Below, one piece after another: positions 56,132 through 64,000 of a DNA stretch of 64,000 nucleotides. Position numbers and translations under genes: made by a program. The notes below the pieces were generated by a model that made no database searches, had not been told where the DNA came from, and worked only from the letters and a program-made list of their open reading frames with translations. Source of the DNA: Entomomonas sp. E2T0. GTDB taxonomy: Bacteria > Pseudomonadota > Gammaproteobacteria > Pseudomonadales > Pseudomonadaceae. The stretch lies in assembly GCF_025985425.1 (NCBI RefSeq), contig NZ_CP094972.1, positions 1,984,001 through 2,048,000 of the forward strand. The letters are read 5' to 3'. Within the stretch, counting starts at the first letter, position 1. Each line of letters starts with the position of its first letter.

Positions 56132-56563
56132 ATGGCTGTTGAACGTACCCTTTCTATTATTAAACCTGATGCCGTTGCAAAGAATGCTATTGGTGAAATT
56201 ATCAGCCGTTTTGAAAAAGCAGGTTTAAGCGTAGTTGCTGCAAAAATGGTACAGTTATCTGAGCGTGAAGCAGGTGGTTTTTATGCAGAGCATAAAGAGC
56301 GTCCTTTCTTTAAAGATTTAGTATCTTTTATGACTTCTGGCCCTGTAGTTGTGCAAGTATTAGAAGGTGATAATGCAATTGCTAAAAATCGTGAATTAAT
56401 GGGCGCGACAGATCCTAAAAAGGCAGATAAAGGCACTATCCGTGCTGATTTTGCTGTGTCTATTGATGAAAATGCGGTGCATGGCTCTGACTCTCCTGAA
56501 TCTGCTGCTCGTGAAATTAGCTATTTCTTCGCAGCTACTGAAGTATGTGCACGTATTCGTTAA
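56132..56563 (+). CDS. ndk: Ndk, nucleoside diphosphate kinase
   Basis: The ATG at 56132 has TAGGAG upstream and gives exactly 143 residues; the frame is open 16 codons earlier. [15 protein letters not shown], and [12 protein letters not shown] with the catalytic His. It starts a colinear run to der. Confidence 0.97.
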   Translation: MAVERTLSIIKPDAVAKNAIGEIISRFEKAGLSVVAAKMVQLSEREAGGFYAEHKERPFFKDLVSFMTSGPVVVQVLEGDNAIAKNRELMGATDPKKADKGTIRADFAVSIDENAVHGSDSPESAAREISYFFAATEVCARIR

Positions 56564-56588
56564 TGCTGTTGATGTTAGGTAGTTATTT

Positions 56589-57731
56589 ATGAGTAATGCG
56601 ACTGATATGTTAAATTTACTGGGACTGACTCAGTCGCAGCTAGAGGACTTTTTCGAATCAATTGGTGAGAAACGTTTTCGAGCAGGGCAACTAATGAAGT
56701 GGATACACCATTTTGGTGTAGATGATTTTGATAATATCACTAATTTTGGCAAAGTATTAAAAGAAAAGTTAAAAGAACGTGCAGAAATACGTGGCCCGGA
56801 GATTATTAGCCAAAATATCTCTAAGGATGGTACGCGTAAGTGGGTTATCAAGGTTGACTCTGGTAATTTAATTGAAACAGTCTATATTCCACAAAATAAT
56901 CGAGGTACCCTCTGTGTTTCCTCTCAAGCAGGTTGTGGTTTAGACTGTAGTTTTTGCTCAACGGGCAAGCAGGGTTTTCATAGTAACTTAACGGCGGCTG
57001 AAGTTATTGGACAAGTTTGGATTGCTAATAAGTCTTTTGGAACTATTCCAGGTAAAATTGACCGAGCGATTACTAATGTTGTGTTAATGGGCATGGGTGA
57101 ACCCTTACTTAATTTTGATAATGTAGTAGCTGCCATGCAAATTATGATGGATGATTTGGGGTATGGTATATCCAAGCGCAAAGTAACTATCTCAACTTCA
57201 GGTGTGGTGCCAATGATTGCTGAATTAGCTAAACACGTTGATGTATCTTTAGCCATTTCACTGCATGCACCTAATAATGAGTTACGTAATCAGCTAGTTC
57301 CTATTAATAAAAAATATCCATTAGAACAGTTATTAGAAGCTAGTCTCAGTTATATTTCACGATTAGGTGAGAAAAGAGTATTAACTATAGAGTATACTTT
57401 ATTAAAGGGTGTTAATGATCAGGTTGAGCATGCTGAGCAAATGATTGCTTTATTGAAGAATGTGCCTTGCAAAATTAATTTAATTCCTTTTAATCCGTTC
57501 CCTCATTCAGGTTATGAACGTCCTAGTAATAATGCAGTCAGAAGATTCCAAGATATGCTTTATAATGCAGGGTTTAATGTAACTGTCCGTACCACTAGAG
57601 GTGAAGATATTGATGCAGCTTGTGGTCAACTAGTAGGACAGATTAAGGATCGAACGCGTCGTAGTGAGCGCTATATTGCATTACGTGAAGTAGCTACTGA
57701 AGAATCATTAGCCACAGCAGTCGTTAAATAG
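56589..57731 (+). CDS. rlmN: RlmN, dual-specificity rRNA/tRNA methyltransferase
   Basis: 380 residues, radical [17 protein letters not shown] cluster, [20 protein letters not shown]-like [12 protein letters not shown], and the C-terminal [15 protein letters not shown] with the methyl-carrying Cys. It methylates A2503 of 23S rRNA and A37 of some tRNAs. Confidence 0.97.
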   Translation: MSNATDMLNLLGLTQSQLEDFFESIGEKRFRAGQLMKWIHHFGVDDFDNITNFGKVLKEKLKERAEIRGPEIISQNISKDGTRKWVIKVDSGNLIETVYIPQNNRGTLCVSSQAGCGLDCSFCSTGKQGFHSNLTAAEVIGQVWIANKSFGTIPGKIDRAITNVVLMGMGEPLLNFDNVVAAMQIMMDDLGYGISKRKVTISTSGVVPMIAELAKHVDVSLAISLHAPNNELRNQLVPINKKYPLEQLLEASLSYISRLGEKRVLTIEYTLLKGVNDQVEHAEQMIALLKNVPCKINLIPFNPFPHSGYERPSNNAVRRFQDMLYNAGFNVTVRTTRGEDIDAACGQLVGQIKDRTRRSERYIALREVATEESLATAVVK

Positions 57732-57746
57732 TAAGGAACAAAAGCA

Positions 57747-58535
57747 ATGCAGATATTTAATAGATTATTAAAAATATTATTACTTACTATTAGTTGTTTA
57801 ATAATTGCTGCTTGTGTGACAGAGTTTGATGGTAAAAAAGGGACATTACAAACAGAAAAAGGGCGTACAGAAGCAATACAGGCTTATATTGATTTGGCTG
57901 TTGGTTATGTAAGAGAGGGACAAACAGAACAGGCAAAACAACCCTTATTAGATGCCTTAAAGTTAGACTCATCAAGTGTTGATGCTAATGCTACTATGGC
58001 CTATATATTCCAGCTTGAAAAAGACCCTATACATGCTGAGGAGTATTTTAAGAAAGCATTATCATCAGAGCCTGATAGTGCAAGAGTTTTAAATAATTAT
58101 GGTGTGTTTTTATTTCAACAAAATCGTTTGCCAGAAGCTAAACAAGTTTTTTTAAAGGCTTCGCAAGATAATTTCTATTCTGGTCGTTCTATGATCTTTG
58201 AGAATTTAGGTCTTATCTCTGTACAGCAACAAGATTGGAAGACAGCAGAGGATTATTTTCAGCGTGCTTTACGTTTAAATAGAGACCGTGTTGTATCTAT
58301 TTTATCATTAGCAAATGTATATTATATGCAAGGTGATTATGCCAATGCATCACGTTACTATAATGGATTTGTAGCTACTGTTGAAGGAAGACAAAGTCCT
58401 CAAAGCTTATTATTAGGTATCCGTTTATCTAATGCACTTAATGATAAAGTTAAAGCGGCTAATTATGCATCCCAGCTTGAACAGTTATATCCAAGTTCTG
58501 CTGAATATAGAGAATATAAGGCAGGTCGTAAATGA
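57747..58535 (+). CDS. pilF: PilF/PilW, type IV pilus pilotin with TPRs
   Basis: 262 residues; lipobox LIIAACVT, then six TPR-like repeats (AYIDLAVGYVREGQTEQAK ... VSILSLANVYYMQGDYANAS). It carries the PilQ secretin to the outer membrane. Its conserved place before rodZ is shared with Pseudomonas. Confidence 0.92.
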   Translation: MQIFNRLLKILLLTISCLIIAACVTEFDGKKGTLQTEKGRTEAIQAYIDLAVGYVREGQTEQAKQPLLDALKLDSSSVDANATMAYIFQLEKDPIHAEEYFKKALSSEPDSARVLNNYGVFLFQQNRLPEAKQVFLKASQDNFYSGRSMIFENLGLISVQQQDWKTAEDYFQRALRLNRDRVVSILSLANVYYMQGDYANASRYYNGFVATVEGRQSPQSLLLGIRLSNALNDKVKAANYASQLEQLYPSSAEYREYKAGRK

Positions 58536-59491
58536 ATACTGAAATAACAGATACTATCGACAAAGAGATACAAAAGCCTGGCTCAATCTTAAAAATTGAG
58601 CGTGAGAAGAAAGGTCTGACAACAAAACAAATTGCGTTAGCGTTAAATTTACCTGATCGATTTATCCAGTATGTAGAAACAGCTGACTATGATAAGTTAC
58701 CTGGGTTGACGTTTGCCCGTGGATATATTCGTAACTATGCTAAATACCTTGAGTTAGATAATTCAGAAGAATTGGTTAAATTGTTTGATAACCAAACAGA
58801 GGGTAATGTACCAGAAAATAAAACACTTGATTTTAAACAAATTAAACAATTAAAGCAGATTTCCAATAGTATCTATTGGCTTATCAGTTTTGTGGTATGT
58901 ATTGTTCTTGCCGGCATAGTATTTCTTATTTGGCAAAATTATGTGGCTTCGAAAGAAAGTGCTATTAGTACGGCTCCTATTATTATAGAGCCAACACATA
59001 GTGCTGCTAATACCAATGATTCATCCGTGGCAACTATTCCACTGACGACTAATAGTGATTTAACTAATACAGAAAGTAATGATCATAATCAACAAGTACA
59101 AGGCATCCCTTTAACAGAAATTAGAAATACAACAACAGGGAATGAAAATATAGCTACTGTTGAGCAGACTTCAGAACCTGTGAGCTTATCTACTAATAAT
59201 ACAACTCAGCAAAGTACAGAAGTAACACAACCTATTTCGACTGTTAAACCAGGAGAAGGGCGTGTACAAGCTAGTTTTAAATCAAATTGTTGGGTTACTT
59301 TGACAGATGCTACAGGCAAGGTGCTTATTAATAAATTATATACAGCTAATACTAATTTAGATATTGCAGGTAAAGCACCCCTTGAAATAGTGTTAGGTGC
59401 GCCTAATGCTACAACATTAACTTATAATGGACAACAAGTTACTATTGATGCTAAACCTGGTTCAACCCACCGTATTAAACTTGGTCAATAA
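58532..59491 (+). CDS. rodZ: RodZ, cell-shape cytoskeleton protein
   Basis: 319 residues: HTH_25 domain (LKIEREKKGLTTKQIALALN ... GLTFARGYIRNYAKYL), one transmembrane helix near 113-132, a Ser/Thr/Asn-rich linker, and a C-terminal DUF4115 region. RodZ links MreB to the elongasome. It overlaps pilF by ATGA. Confidence 0.93.
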   Translation: MNTEITDTIDKEIQKPGSILKIEREKKGLTTKQIALALNLPDRFIQYVETADYDKLPGLTFARGYIRNYAKYLELDNSEELVKLFDNQTEGNVPENKTLDFKQIKQLKQISNSIYWLISFVVCIVLAGIVFLIWQNYVASKESAISTAPIIIEPTHSAANTNDSSVATIPLTTNSDLTNTESNDHNQQVQGIPLTEIRNTTTGNENIATVEQTSEPVSLSTNNTTQQSTEVTQPISTVKPGEGRVQASFKSNCWVTLTDATGKVLINKLYTANTNLDIAGKAPLEIVLGAPNATTLTYNGQQVTIDAKPGSTHRIKLGQ

Positions 59492-59501
59492 GTAGTTTCT
59501 C

Positions 59502-60614
59502 ATGAATACCTCATCACCAATTAAGCGTCGTGTTTCCAGAAAAATTTATGTAGGTAATGTACCTGTTGGTGGTGATGCACCTATCAGTGTACAAAGTATG
59601 ACCAATACTGAGACCTGTGATGTGGTAGCCACAGTGGCGCAGATTCAACAGCTTGAAAAAGCGGGTGCTGATATCGTTCGCGTTTCTGTGCCTAGTATGG
59701 AAGCAGCAGAAGCGTTTGGAGAAATTAAAAAGCAAGTAAAAGTACCTTTAGTCGCTGATATTCATTTTGATTATACGATTGCATTAAGGGTAGCAGAGCT
59801 TGGTGTAGACTGCTTACGTATTAACCCAGGTAATATAGGTAGGGAAGATCGTGTTAAAGCAGTGGTTGATGCGGCTAAAGATAAAAATATTCCTATTCGT
59901 ATAGGTGTTAATGCAGGGTCACTGGAAAAAGATTTACAAAAAAAGTATGGTGAACCTACACCAGAAGCATTGGTGGAATCAGCATTACGCCATATTGACT
60001 ATTTAGATAAATTAGATTTTCAAAATTTTAAAGTCAGTGTTAAAGCCTCAGATGTATTTATGGCGGTGAGTGCTTATCGCTTATTAGCGAAACAAATTGA
60101 GCAACCCTTACATCTAGGGATTACCGAAGCAGGTGGTTTACGTTCTGGTACGGTTAAATCAGCAGTCGGATTAGGTATTCTATTAGCAGAGGGTATTGGT
60201 GATACGCTACGAATTTCATTAGCGGCTGACCCTGTGGAAGAAGTAAAAGTAGGCTTTGATTTATTAAAGTCACTCAAATTGCGTTCCCGTGGTATTAATT
60301 TTATTGCCTGTCCAAGCTGTTCAAGACAAAATTTTGATGTGGTGAAAACCATGAATGAACTGGAAACACGATTGGATGATTTGTTAGTACCTATGGATGT
60401 AGCAGTTATTGGTTGTGTGGTAAATGGGCCAGGTGAAGCCAAAGAGGCTGATTTAGGTTTAGCAGGTGGTTCACCGAATAATTTAGTGTATGTGGATGGT
60501 AAACCTGCGCAAAAATTATCTAATGATCATTTTATTGATGAACTAGAACGTTTAATTAGAGAAAAAGCTAAACAAAAACTAGCAGAGCAAGCAGCTATTA
60601 TTGCGCGTAGTTAA
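59502..60614 (+). CDS. ispG: IspG, (E)-4-hydroxy-3-methylbut-2-enyl-diphosphate synthase
   Basis: 370 residues: [33 protein letters not shown] and [16 protein letters not shown], with the three Cys of the [4Fe-4S] cluster. Step of the MEP isoprenoid pathway. Confidence 0.97.
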   Translation: MNTSSPIKRRVSRKIYVGNVPVGGDAPISVQSMTNTETCDVVATVAQIQQLEKAGADIVRVSVPSMEAAEAFGEIKKQVKVPLVADIHFDYTIALRVAELGVDCLRINPGNIGREDRVKAVVDAAKDKNIPIRIGVNAGSLEKDLQKKYGEPTPEALVESALRHIDYLDKLDFQNFKVSVKASDVFMAVSAYRLLAKQIEQPLHLGITEAGGLRSGTVKSAVGLGILLAEGIGDTLRISLAADPVEEVKVGFDLLKSLKLRSRGINFIACPSCSRQNFDVVKTMNELETRLDDLLVPMDVAVIGCVVNGPGEAKEADLGLAGGSPNNLVYVDGKPAQKLSNDHFIDELERLIREKAKQKLAEQAAIIARS

Positions 60615-60678
60615 TATAAGTTATTAGTATAAACTAAATAGCCTAATCATAGGCAAGTAGTTTTAAGGAAATTATAGA

Positions 60679-61959
60679 GTGACAGAAGCATTACAAGGTA
60701 TCACTGGAATGAATGATATATTGCCAGAGCAAACACCGCTATGGCAATATTTTGAAGATACAGTGGCTGACTTACTCAATAGTTATGGTTATAAACAAAT
60801 CCGTACACCCATTATGGAGTATACAGGGTTATTTAAACGCTCTATTGGCGAAGTAACAGATATTGTTGAAAAAGAAATGTACACCCTTGATAAAGAGGAT
60901 GGCAAGTCTTATACACTACGCCCTGAAAATACAGCGGCTGTTGTACGTTCAATGATTGAACATGGGCTAGCTCACGCAGGTCGTGTCCAAAAACTTTGGT
61001 ATTGTGGACCGATGTTCCGTCGTGAGCGTCCTCAAAAAGGCCGCTATCGTCAATTTCACCAAATTGGTGCTGAAGTTTTTAACTTAACAGGGCCAGATAT
61101 TGATGCAGAGTTGATTGCTCTAACATGGCGTTTATGGAAAATTTTAGGTATTGAACAGGTTATTACCCTTGAGTTAAACAGTTTAGGTAGTTTAGAGGCA
61201 CGTAATACCTATAAGCAAGCCCTAGTAGACTATTTAATAAATCACAAAGACCAGTTAGATGAAGACAGTAAACGTCGTTTAACCACTAATCCTTTAAGAA
61301 TATTAGATAGTAAAATAGAAAAGACCAAAGCTATTTTAGTGAATGCACCAAAATTTACTGATTATATAGATGCAGATTCTGCAGAGCATTTTAAAGGATT
61401 AACTGATCGTCTAGATGCGTTAGCTATTCCCTATATCATCAATACTAATTTAGTCCGTGGTTTAGACTATTACAACAAAACAGTATTTGAATGGACAACT
61501 ACTGAGTTAGGTGCGCAAGGCACAGTATGTGGTGGTGGCCGTTATGATGGGCTGTTTGAACAAATTGGTGGTAGAGCTACTTGTGGTGTTGGTTTTGCCA
61601 TGGGAGTGGAACGATTAATTCTTTTATTAGAAAAATTAGGTAAAATACCCACTACTTTAAACCAACTAGATATTTACTTGGTCGCTGTTGGTGAAGGTAC
61701 AGATATAGCTGCACTAACATTAGCAGAACAGCTACGTGATCAACAACCTCAATTAAAGTTGCAGGTTAATGCAGGTGGTGGTAATTTTAAAAACCAGCTT
61801 AAAAAGGCTGATAATAGTGGTGCCCGTTATGCACTTATTTTAGGTGGTGACGAGTTAAAGCAACAAACAGTATTATGTAAATCATTGCGTGATGACTCAC
61901 CACAGCAAACAATCAGTTGGTCTGATTTAGCTAATCATCTTAACAATATATTGAACTAA
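60679..61959 (+). CDS. hisS: HisS, histidyl-tRNA synthetase
   Basis: 426 residues from a GTG with AAGGA upstream: [32 protein letters not shown] (motif 2), [14 protein letters not shown] and GGGRYDGL. The C-terminal anticodon-binding region is complete. Confidence 0.97.
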   Translation: MTEALQGITGMNDILPEQTPLWQYFEDTVADLLNSYGYKQIRTPIMEYTGLFKRSIGEVTDIVEKEMYTLDKEDGKSYTLRPENTAAVVRSMIEHGLAHAGRVQKLWYCGPMFRRERPQKGRYRQFHQIGAEVFNLTGPDIDAELIALTWRLWKILGIEQVITLELNSLGSLEARNTYKQALVDYLINHKDQLDEDSKRRLTTNPLRILDSKIEKTKAILVNAPKFTDYIDADSAEHFKGLTDRLDALAIPYIINTNLVRGLDYYNKTVFEWTTTELGAQGTVCGGGRYDGLFEQIGGRATCGVGFAMGVERLILLLEKLGKIPTTLNQLDIYLVAVGEGTDIAALTLAEQLRDQQPQLKLQVNAGGGNFKNQLKKADNSGARYALILGGDELKQQTVLCKSLRDDSPQQTISWSDLANHLNNILN

Positions 61960-61986
61960 GTTATTAAATAATAGGAGTAGCCAATA

Positions 61987-62637
61987 GTGTCTACACAAAC
62001 TGAACAAGAACAGATAGAAGAGTTAAAAAATTTCTGGACAGAATATGGTAAACCTATTTTCATTGGTATATTGTTAGCAATTACGGTGGTAGCGGTATGG
62101 AAGTTTTGGGAAAACCGCCAATTAACCAATAAAATGAAAGAAGCACAGAACTATCAGATGCTTGTAATAGCTATGTCGCAACCAATAGAGCAAGTAAAGG
62201 AAGCAGATGTGGCATCAATTGCTGACCAATTACAACAAGTGAATCCTAATAGTTACTATGCGCAATATGCTAAATTTTATTTAGCTAAAGTAGCTGCTCA
62301 TCAGGGCAAATTAGAAGATGCGGCTAAGTCATTACAAGTAGTACTTGATAAACCTGCTGATAAAGTATTGGAAGAACTAGCTAGACAGCGTTTAGCGCAA
62401 GTGTTAGCAGCCCAAGATAAAATCGATGAAGCGTTAAAATTATTAGATGCTCCTGTTGCAAAAGCTTTTACCGCTAGTCGTCAAGAACTTAAAGGTGACT
62501 TGTTATTAAAACAAGGTAATACTGAACAGGCTCGTACTGCTTATCAAGAGGCTTTAACCGCAGCAGAAACTGCAAAGTCAGCCAATGTAGTTATTATTAA
62601 GTTAAAGCTTAATGATCTTGCCAAAGAGGGTGCGTAA
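61987..62637 (+). CDS. yfgM: YfgM, membrane-anchored TPR chaperone partner
   Basis: 216 residues from a GTG with AGGAG upstream. Cytoplasmic TEQEQIEELKNFWTEYG, a single membrane helix at about 24-41, and periplasmic TPR_21 repeats. YfgM links PpiD and the Sec translocon. Confidence 0.92.
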   Translation: MSTQTEQEQIEELKNFWTEYGKPIFIGILLAITVVAVWKFWENRQLTNKMKEAQNYQMLVIAMSQPIEQVKEADVASIADQLQQVNPNSYYAQYAKFYLAKVAAHQGKLEDAAKSLQVVLDKPADKVLEELARQRLAQVLAAQDKIDEALKLLDAPVAKAFTASRQELKGDLLLKQGNTEQARTAYQEALTAAETAKSANVVIIKLKLNDLAKEGA

Positions 62638-62639
62638 TA

Positions 62640-63776
62640 ATGTGGCGCAAATTACTAACCATTTGCTCAGTTGTCTTAGTATTAAGCGCTTGTAGCAGTG
62701 GCCCTAAAGAGTTACCACCAGCCAAATTAGTAAAATTTAATCCAGAAATTAACTTAAGCGTATCTTGGTCGCGTTCTATTGGTGATGGTCAAGGTGATCT
62801 CTATAATCGTTTAGCACCTGCTATAGACGGTAGCATAATTTATGCTGCCGATGCTGAAGGCGTTGTTATGGCGATGGATCGTTTTAATGGCAAAGTTAAA
62901 TGGAAGAAAAAATTAAAACTACCTGTTTCAGGTGGCGTATCAGCTAACAATGGCGTTGTGTTATTAGGTACTTTAAAGGGTGAAGTGATTGCTCTTGACA
63001 GTAGCACAGGCGATGTTAGATGGAAAGGTCAGGTTAATAGTGAAATATTATCGGCTCCCGTTACTAATGGTAATGAAGTAGTTGTACAAACAGCTGCCGA
63101 TACTTTATTTGGTTTTGATATTGTAACCGGTAACCAATTATGGCGTTACGATAACTATCCCGCTATTTTAACCCTACGTGGAAGTAGTACTCCTGTTATT
63201 ACGCAAGACATAGCAGTGTTTGGATTATCAACCGGTCAGGTTGTTGCTTTAGATGTTAAACAAGGTATTCCATTATGGGGACAAGTTATTGCTATCCCTA
63301 AAGGACGTTCCGAATTAGAACGTATGGTGGATATTGATGGTAAATTATTAGTATCAGGTAGCACTCTTTACGTTGTAACCTATCAAGGTCAAATGGCTGC
63401 GTTAGAACTAACAACAGGCCGTATTTTATGGCAACGCATGGCATCTAGCTATACAGGTGTAGGGCAAAACGCTGGCACTGCTTTCTTAAGTTTAGCAGAT
63501 GGTACTGTGCAAGCGATTGATGAACGTAACTCAAGCGAATTATGGGCTAATACACAATTAGCACGTCGTCAATTATCAGGTCCTGCTACTTTTTATAATT
63601 ATGTGGCAGTAGGTGATTTTGAAGGTTATTTACATTTAATGAGTCAGCTCGACGGTCATTTTGTGGCACGTCGCAAAATAGATGGTGATGGTGTTCGTGT
63701 ACAACCATTAGTAGTAGACAATATAATGTATGTATATGGTAATGGTGGTAAATTAGTTGCCTTAACAATTAAATAA
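62640..63776 (+). CDS. bamB: BamB, outer-membrane assembly lipoprotein
   Basis: 378 residues; lipobox LVLSACSS, then a beta-propeller of PQQ-like blades (GVVMAMDRFNGKVKWKKKL, GEVIALDSSTGDVRWK, GRILWQRM). Component of the BAM complex. 2 bp after yfgM stops. Confidence 0.95.
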   Translation: MWRKLLTICSVVLVLSACSSGPKELPPAKLVKFNPEINLSVSWSRSIGDGQGDLYNRLAPAIDGSIIYAADAEGVVMAMDRFNGKVKWKKKLKLPVSGGVSANNGVVLLGTLKGEVIALDSSTGDVRWKGQVNSEILSAPVTNGNEVVVQTAADTLFGFDIVTGNQLWRYDNYPAILTLRGSSTPVITQDIAVFGLSTGQVVALDVKQGIPLWGQVIAIPKGRSELERMVDIDGKLLVSGSTLYVVTYQGQMAALELTTGRILWQRMASSYTGVGQNAGTAFLSLADGTVQAIDERNSSELWANTQLARRQLSGPATFYNYVAVGDFEGYLHLMSQLDGHFVARRKIDGDGVRVQPLVVDNIMYVYGNGGKLVALTIK

Positions 63777-63878
63777 CTACTATTCGTTATTATGTAGCCG
63801 TTACCTGTGCGTATGCAAGGAGCGGCTTTTGTGTTTTATTTAGAAGCGAGTGTGCTTCTTATCCAGTGGAGACCTAAT

Positions 63879-64000
63879 ATGGTTCCTGTGCTTGCCCTAG
63901 TAGGCCGTCCAAACGTTGGTAAATCAACTTTATTTAACCGTCTTACCAAGTCGCGTAGTGCTATTGTGGCAGAGTATGCAGGCTTAACCCGTGATCGCCA
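63879..64000 (+). CDS. der: Der (EngA) GTPase, 5' part
   Basis: Starts at 63879 with [17 protein letters not shown] (first G1 motif), then [16 protein letters not shown]; the window ends 41 residues in. The double-GTPase acts in 50S ribosome assembly. Confidence 0.93.
   Translation, partial: MVPVLALVGRPNVGKSTLFNRLTKSRSAIVAEYAGLTRDR

Overview
The window is a low-GC chromosomal segment of a gammaproteobacterium of the Pseudomonas lineage. The block ndk-rlmN-pilF-rodZ-ispG-hisS-yfgM-bamB-der at the right end has the Pseudomonas-type order, and aat, bpt, rimB, rimK, ubiUVT and pilU fit the same group. The strong AT bias points to a reduced, host-associated relative such as the insect-gut genus Entomomonas; that genus name is an inference from composition and gene order, not a database result. 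I saw no rRNA, tRNA, CRISPR array, transposase or integrase.

Layout. 0-11.6 kb: a structured repeat, a GyrI-like protein, the O2-independent ubiquinone genes ubiUVT behind a possible FNR/Anr box, a hemerythrin protein, a DadA-like oxidase and several unknown, Sel1, J-domain and ClC proteins. 10.7-19.0 kb: a minus-strand accessory island with a type VI secretion spike gene (vgrG), two large paralogous candidate cargo effectors that look like C39/papain-type cysteine hydrolases, three small paralogous lipoproteins between them (candidate periplasmic immunity proteins), a secreted pilin-like protein, and a 14-residue-repeat protein upstream of vgrG. 19.3-22.8 kb: mfd.

23-31.4 kb: the most unusual housekeeping-like region. 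A four-gene module (winged-helix-like protein, COG2229-type small GTPase, two roadblock/LC7 proteins) occurs twice in the same order. The copies are separated by one secreted protein and followed by a free-standing zinc-binding CZB protein and pilU. The content recalls actinobacterial conservons and MglA/MglB polarity switches, so I infer a type IV pilus control system. The second copy has a nine-G tract and an inverted repeat in its leader, and its GTPase has lost the Asp of the guanine-specificity motif.

31.8-39.2 kb: a solitary Dam-like methylase, the glyoxylate-bypass operon aceB-aceA-aceK with a strong hairpin before aceK, and a divergent LysR regulator. 39.4-41.7 kb: a second cassette carrying a third effector paralog, a lipoprotein, a decayed lipoprotein gene and a stand-alone copy of the domain found twice at the VgrG C-terminus. 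It is preceded by a second, inverted copy of the repeat at the window's left end. 41.7-64 kb: mostly conserved genes (nadC-nadA, dedA, DUF4186, a lytic transglycosylase, arfA with a terminator inside its coding region, rimK-rimB, a thioredoxin, trxB-aat-bpt, a surface-glycan transferase and acyltransferase, cytochrome b561, sprT), then the ndk-to-der block, with der cut by the window edge.

The main new proposals are (i) a VgrG-linked family of cysteine-hydrolase effectors paired with Ig-like lipoproteins, with a dispersed satellite copy, and (ii) a duplicated conservon-like GTPase/roadblock module tied to PilU. Both are inferences from sequence pattern and neighbourhood.
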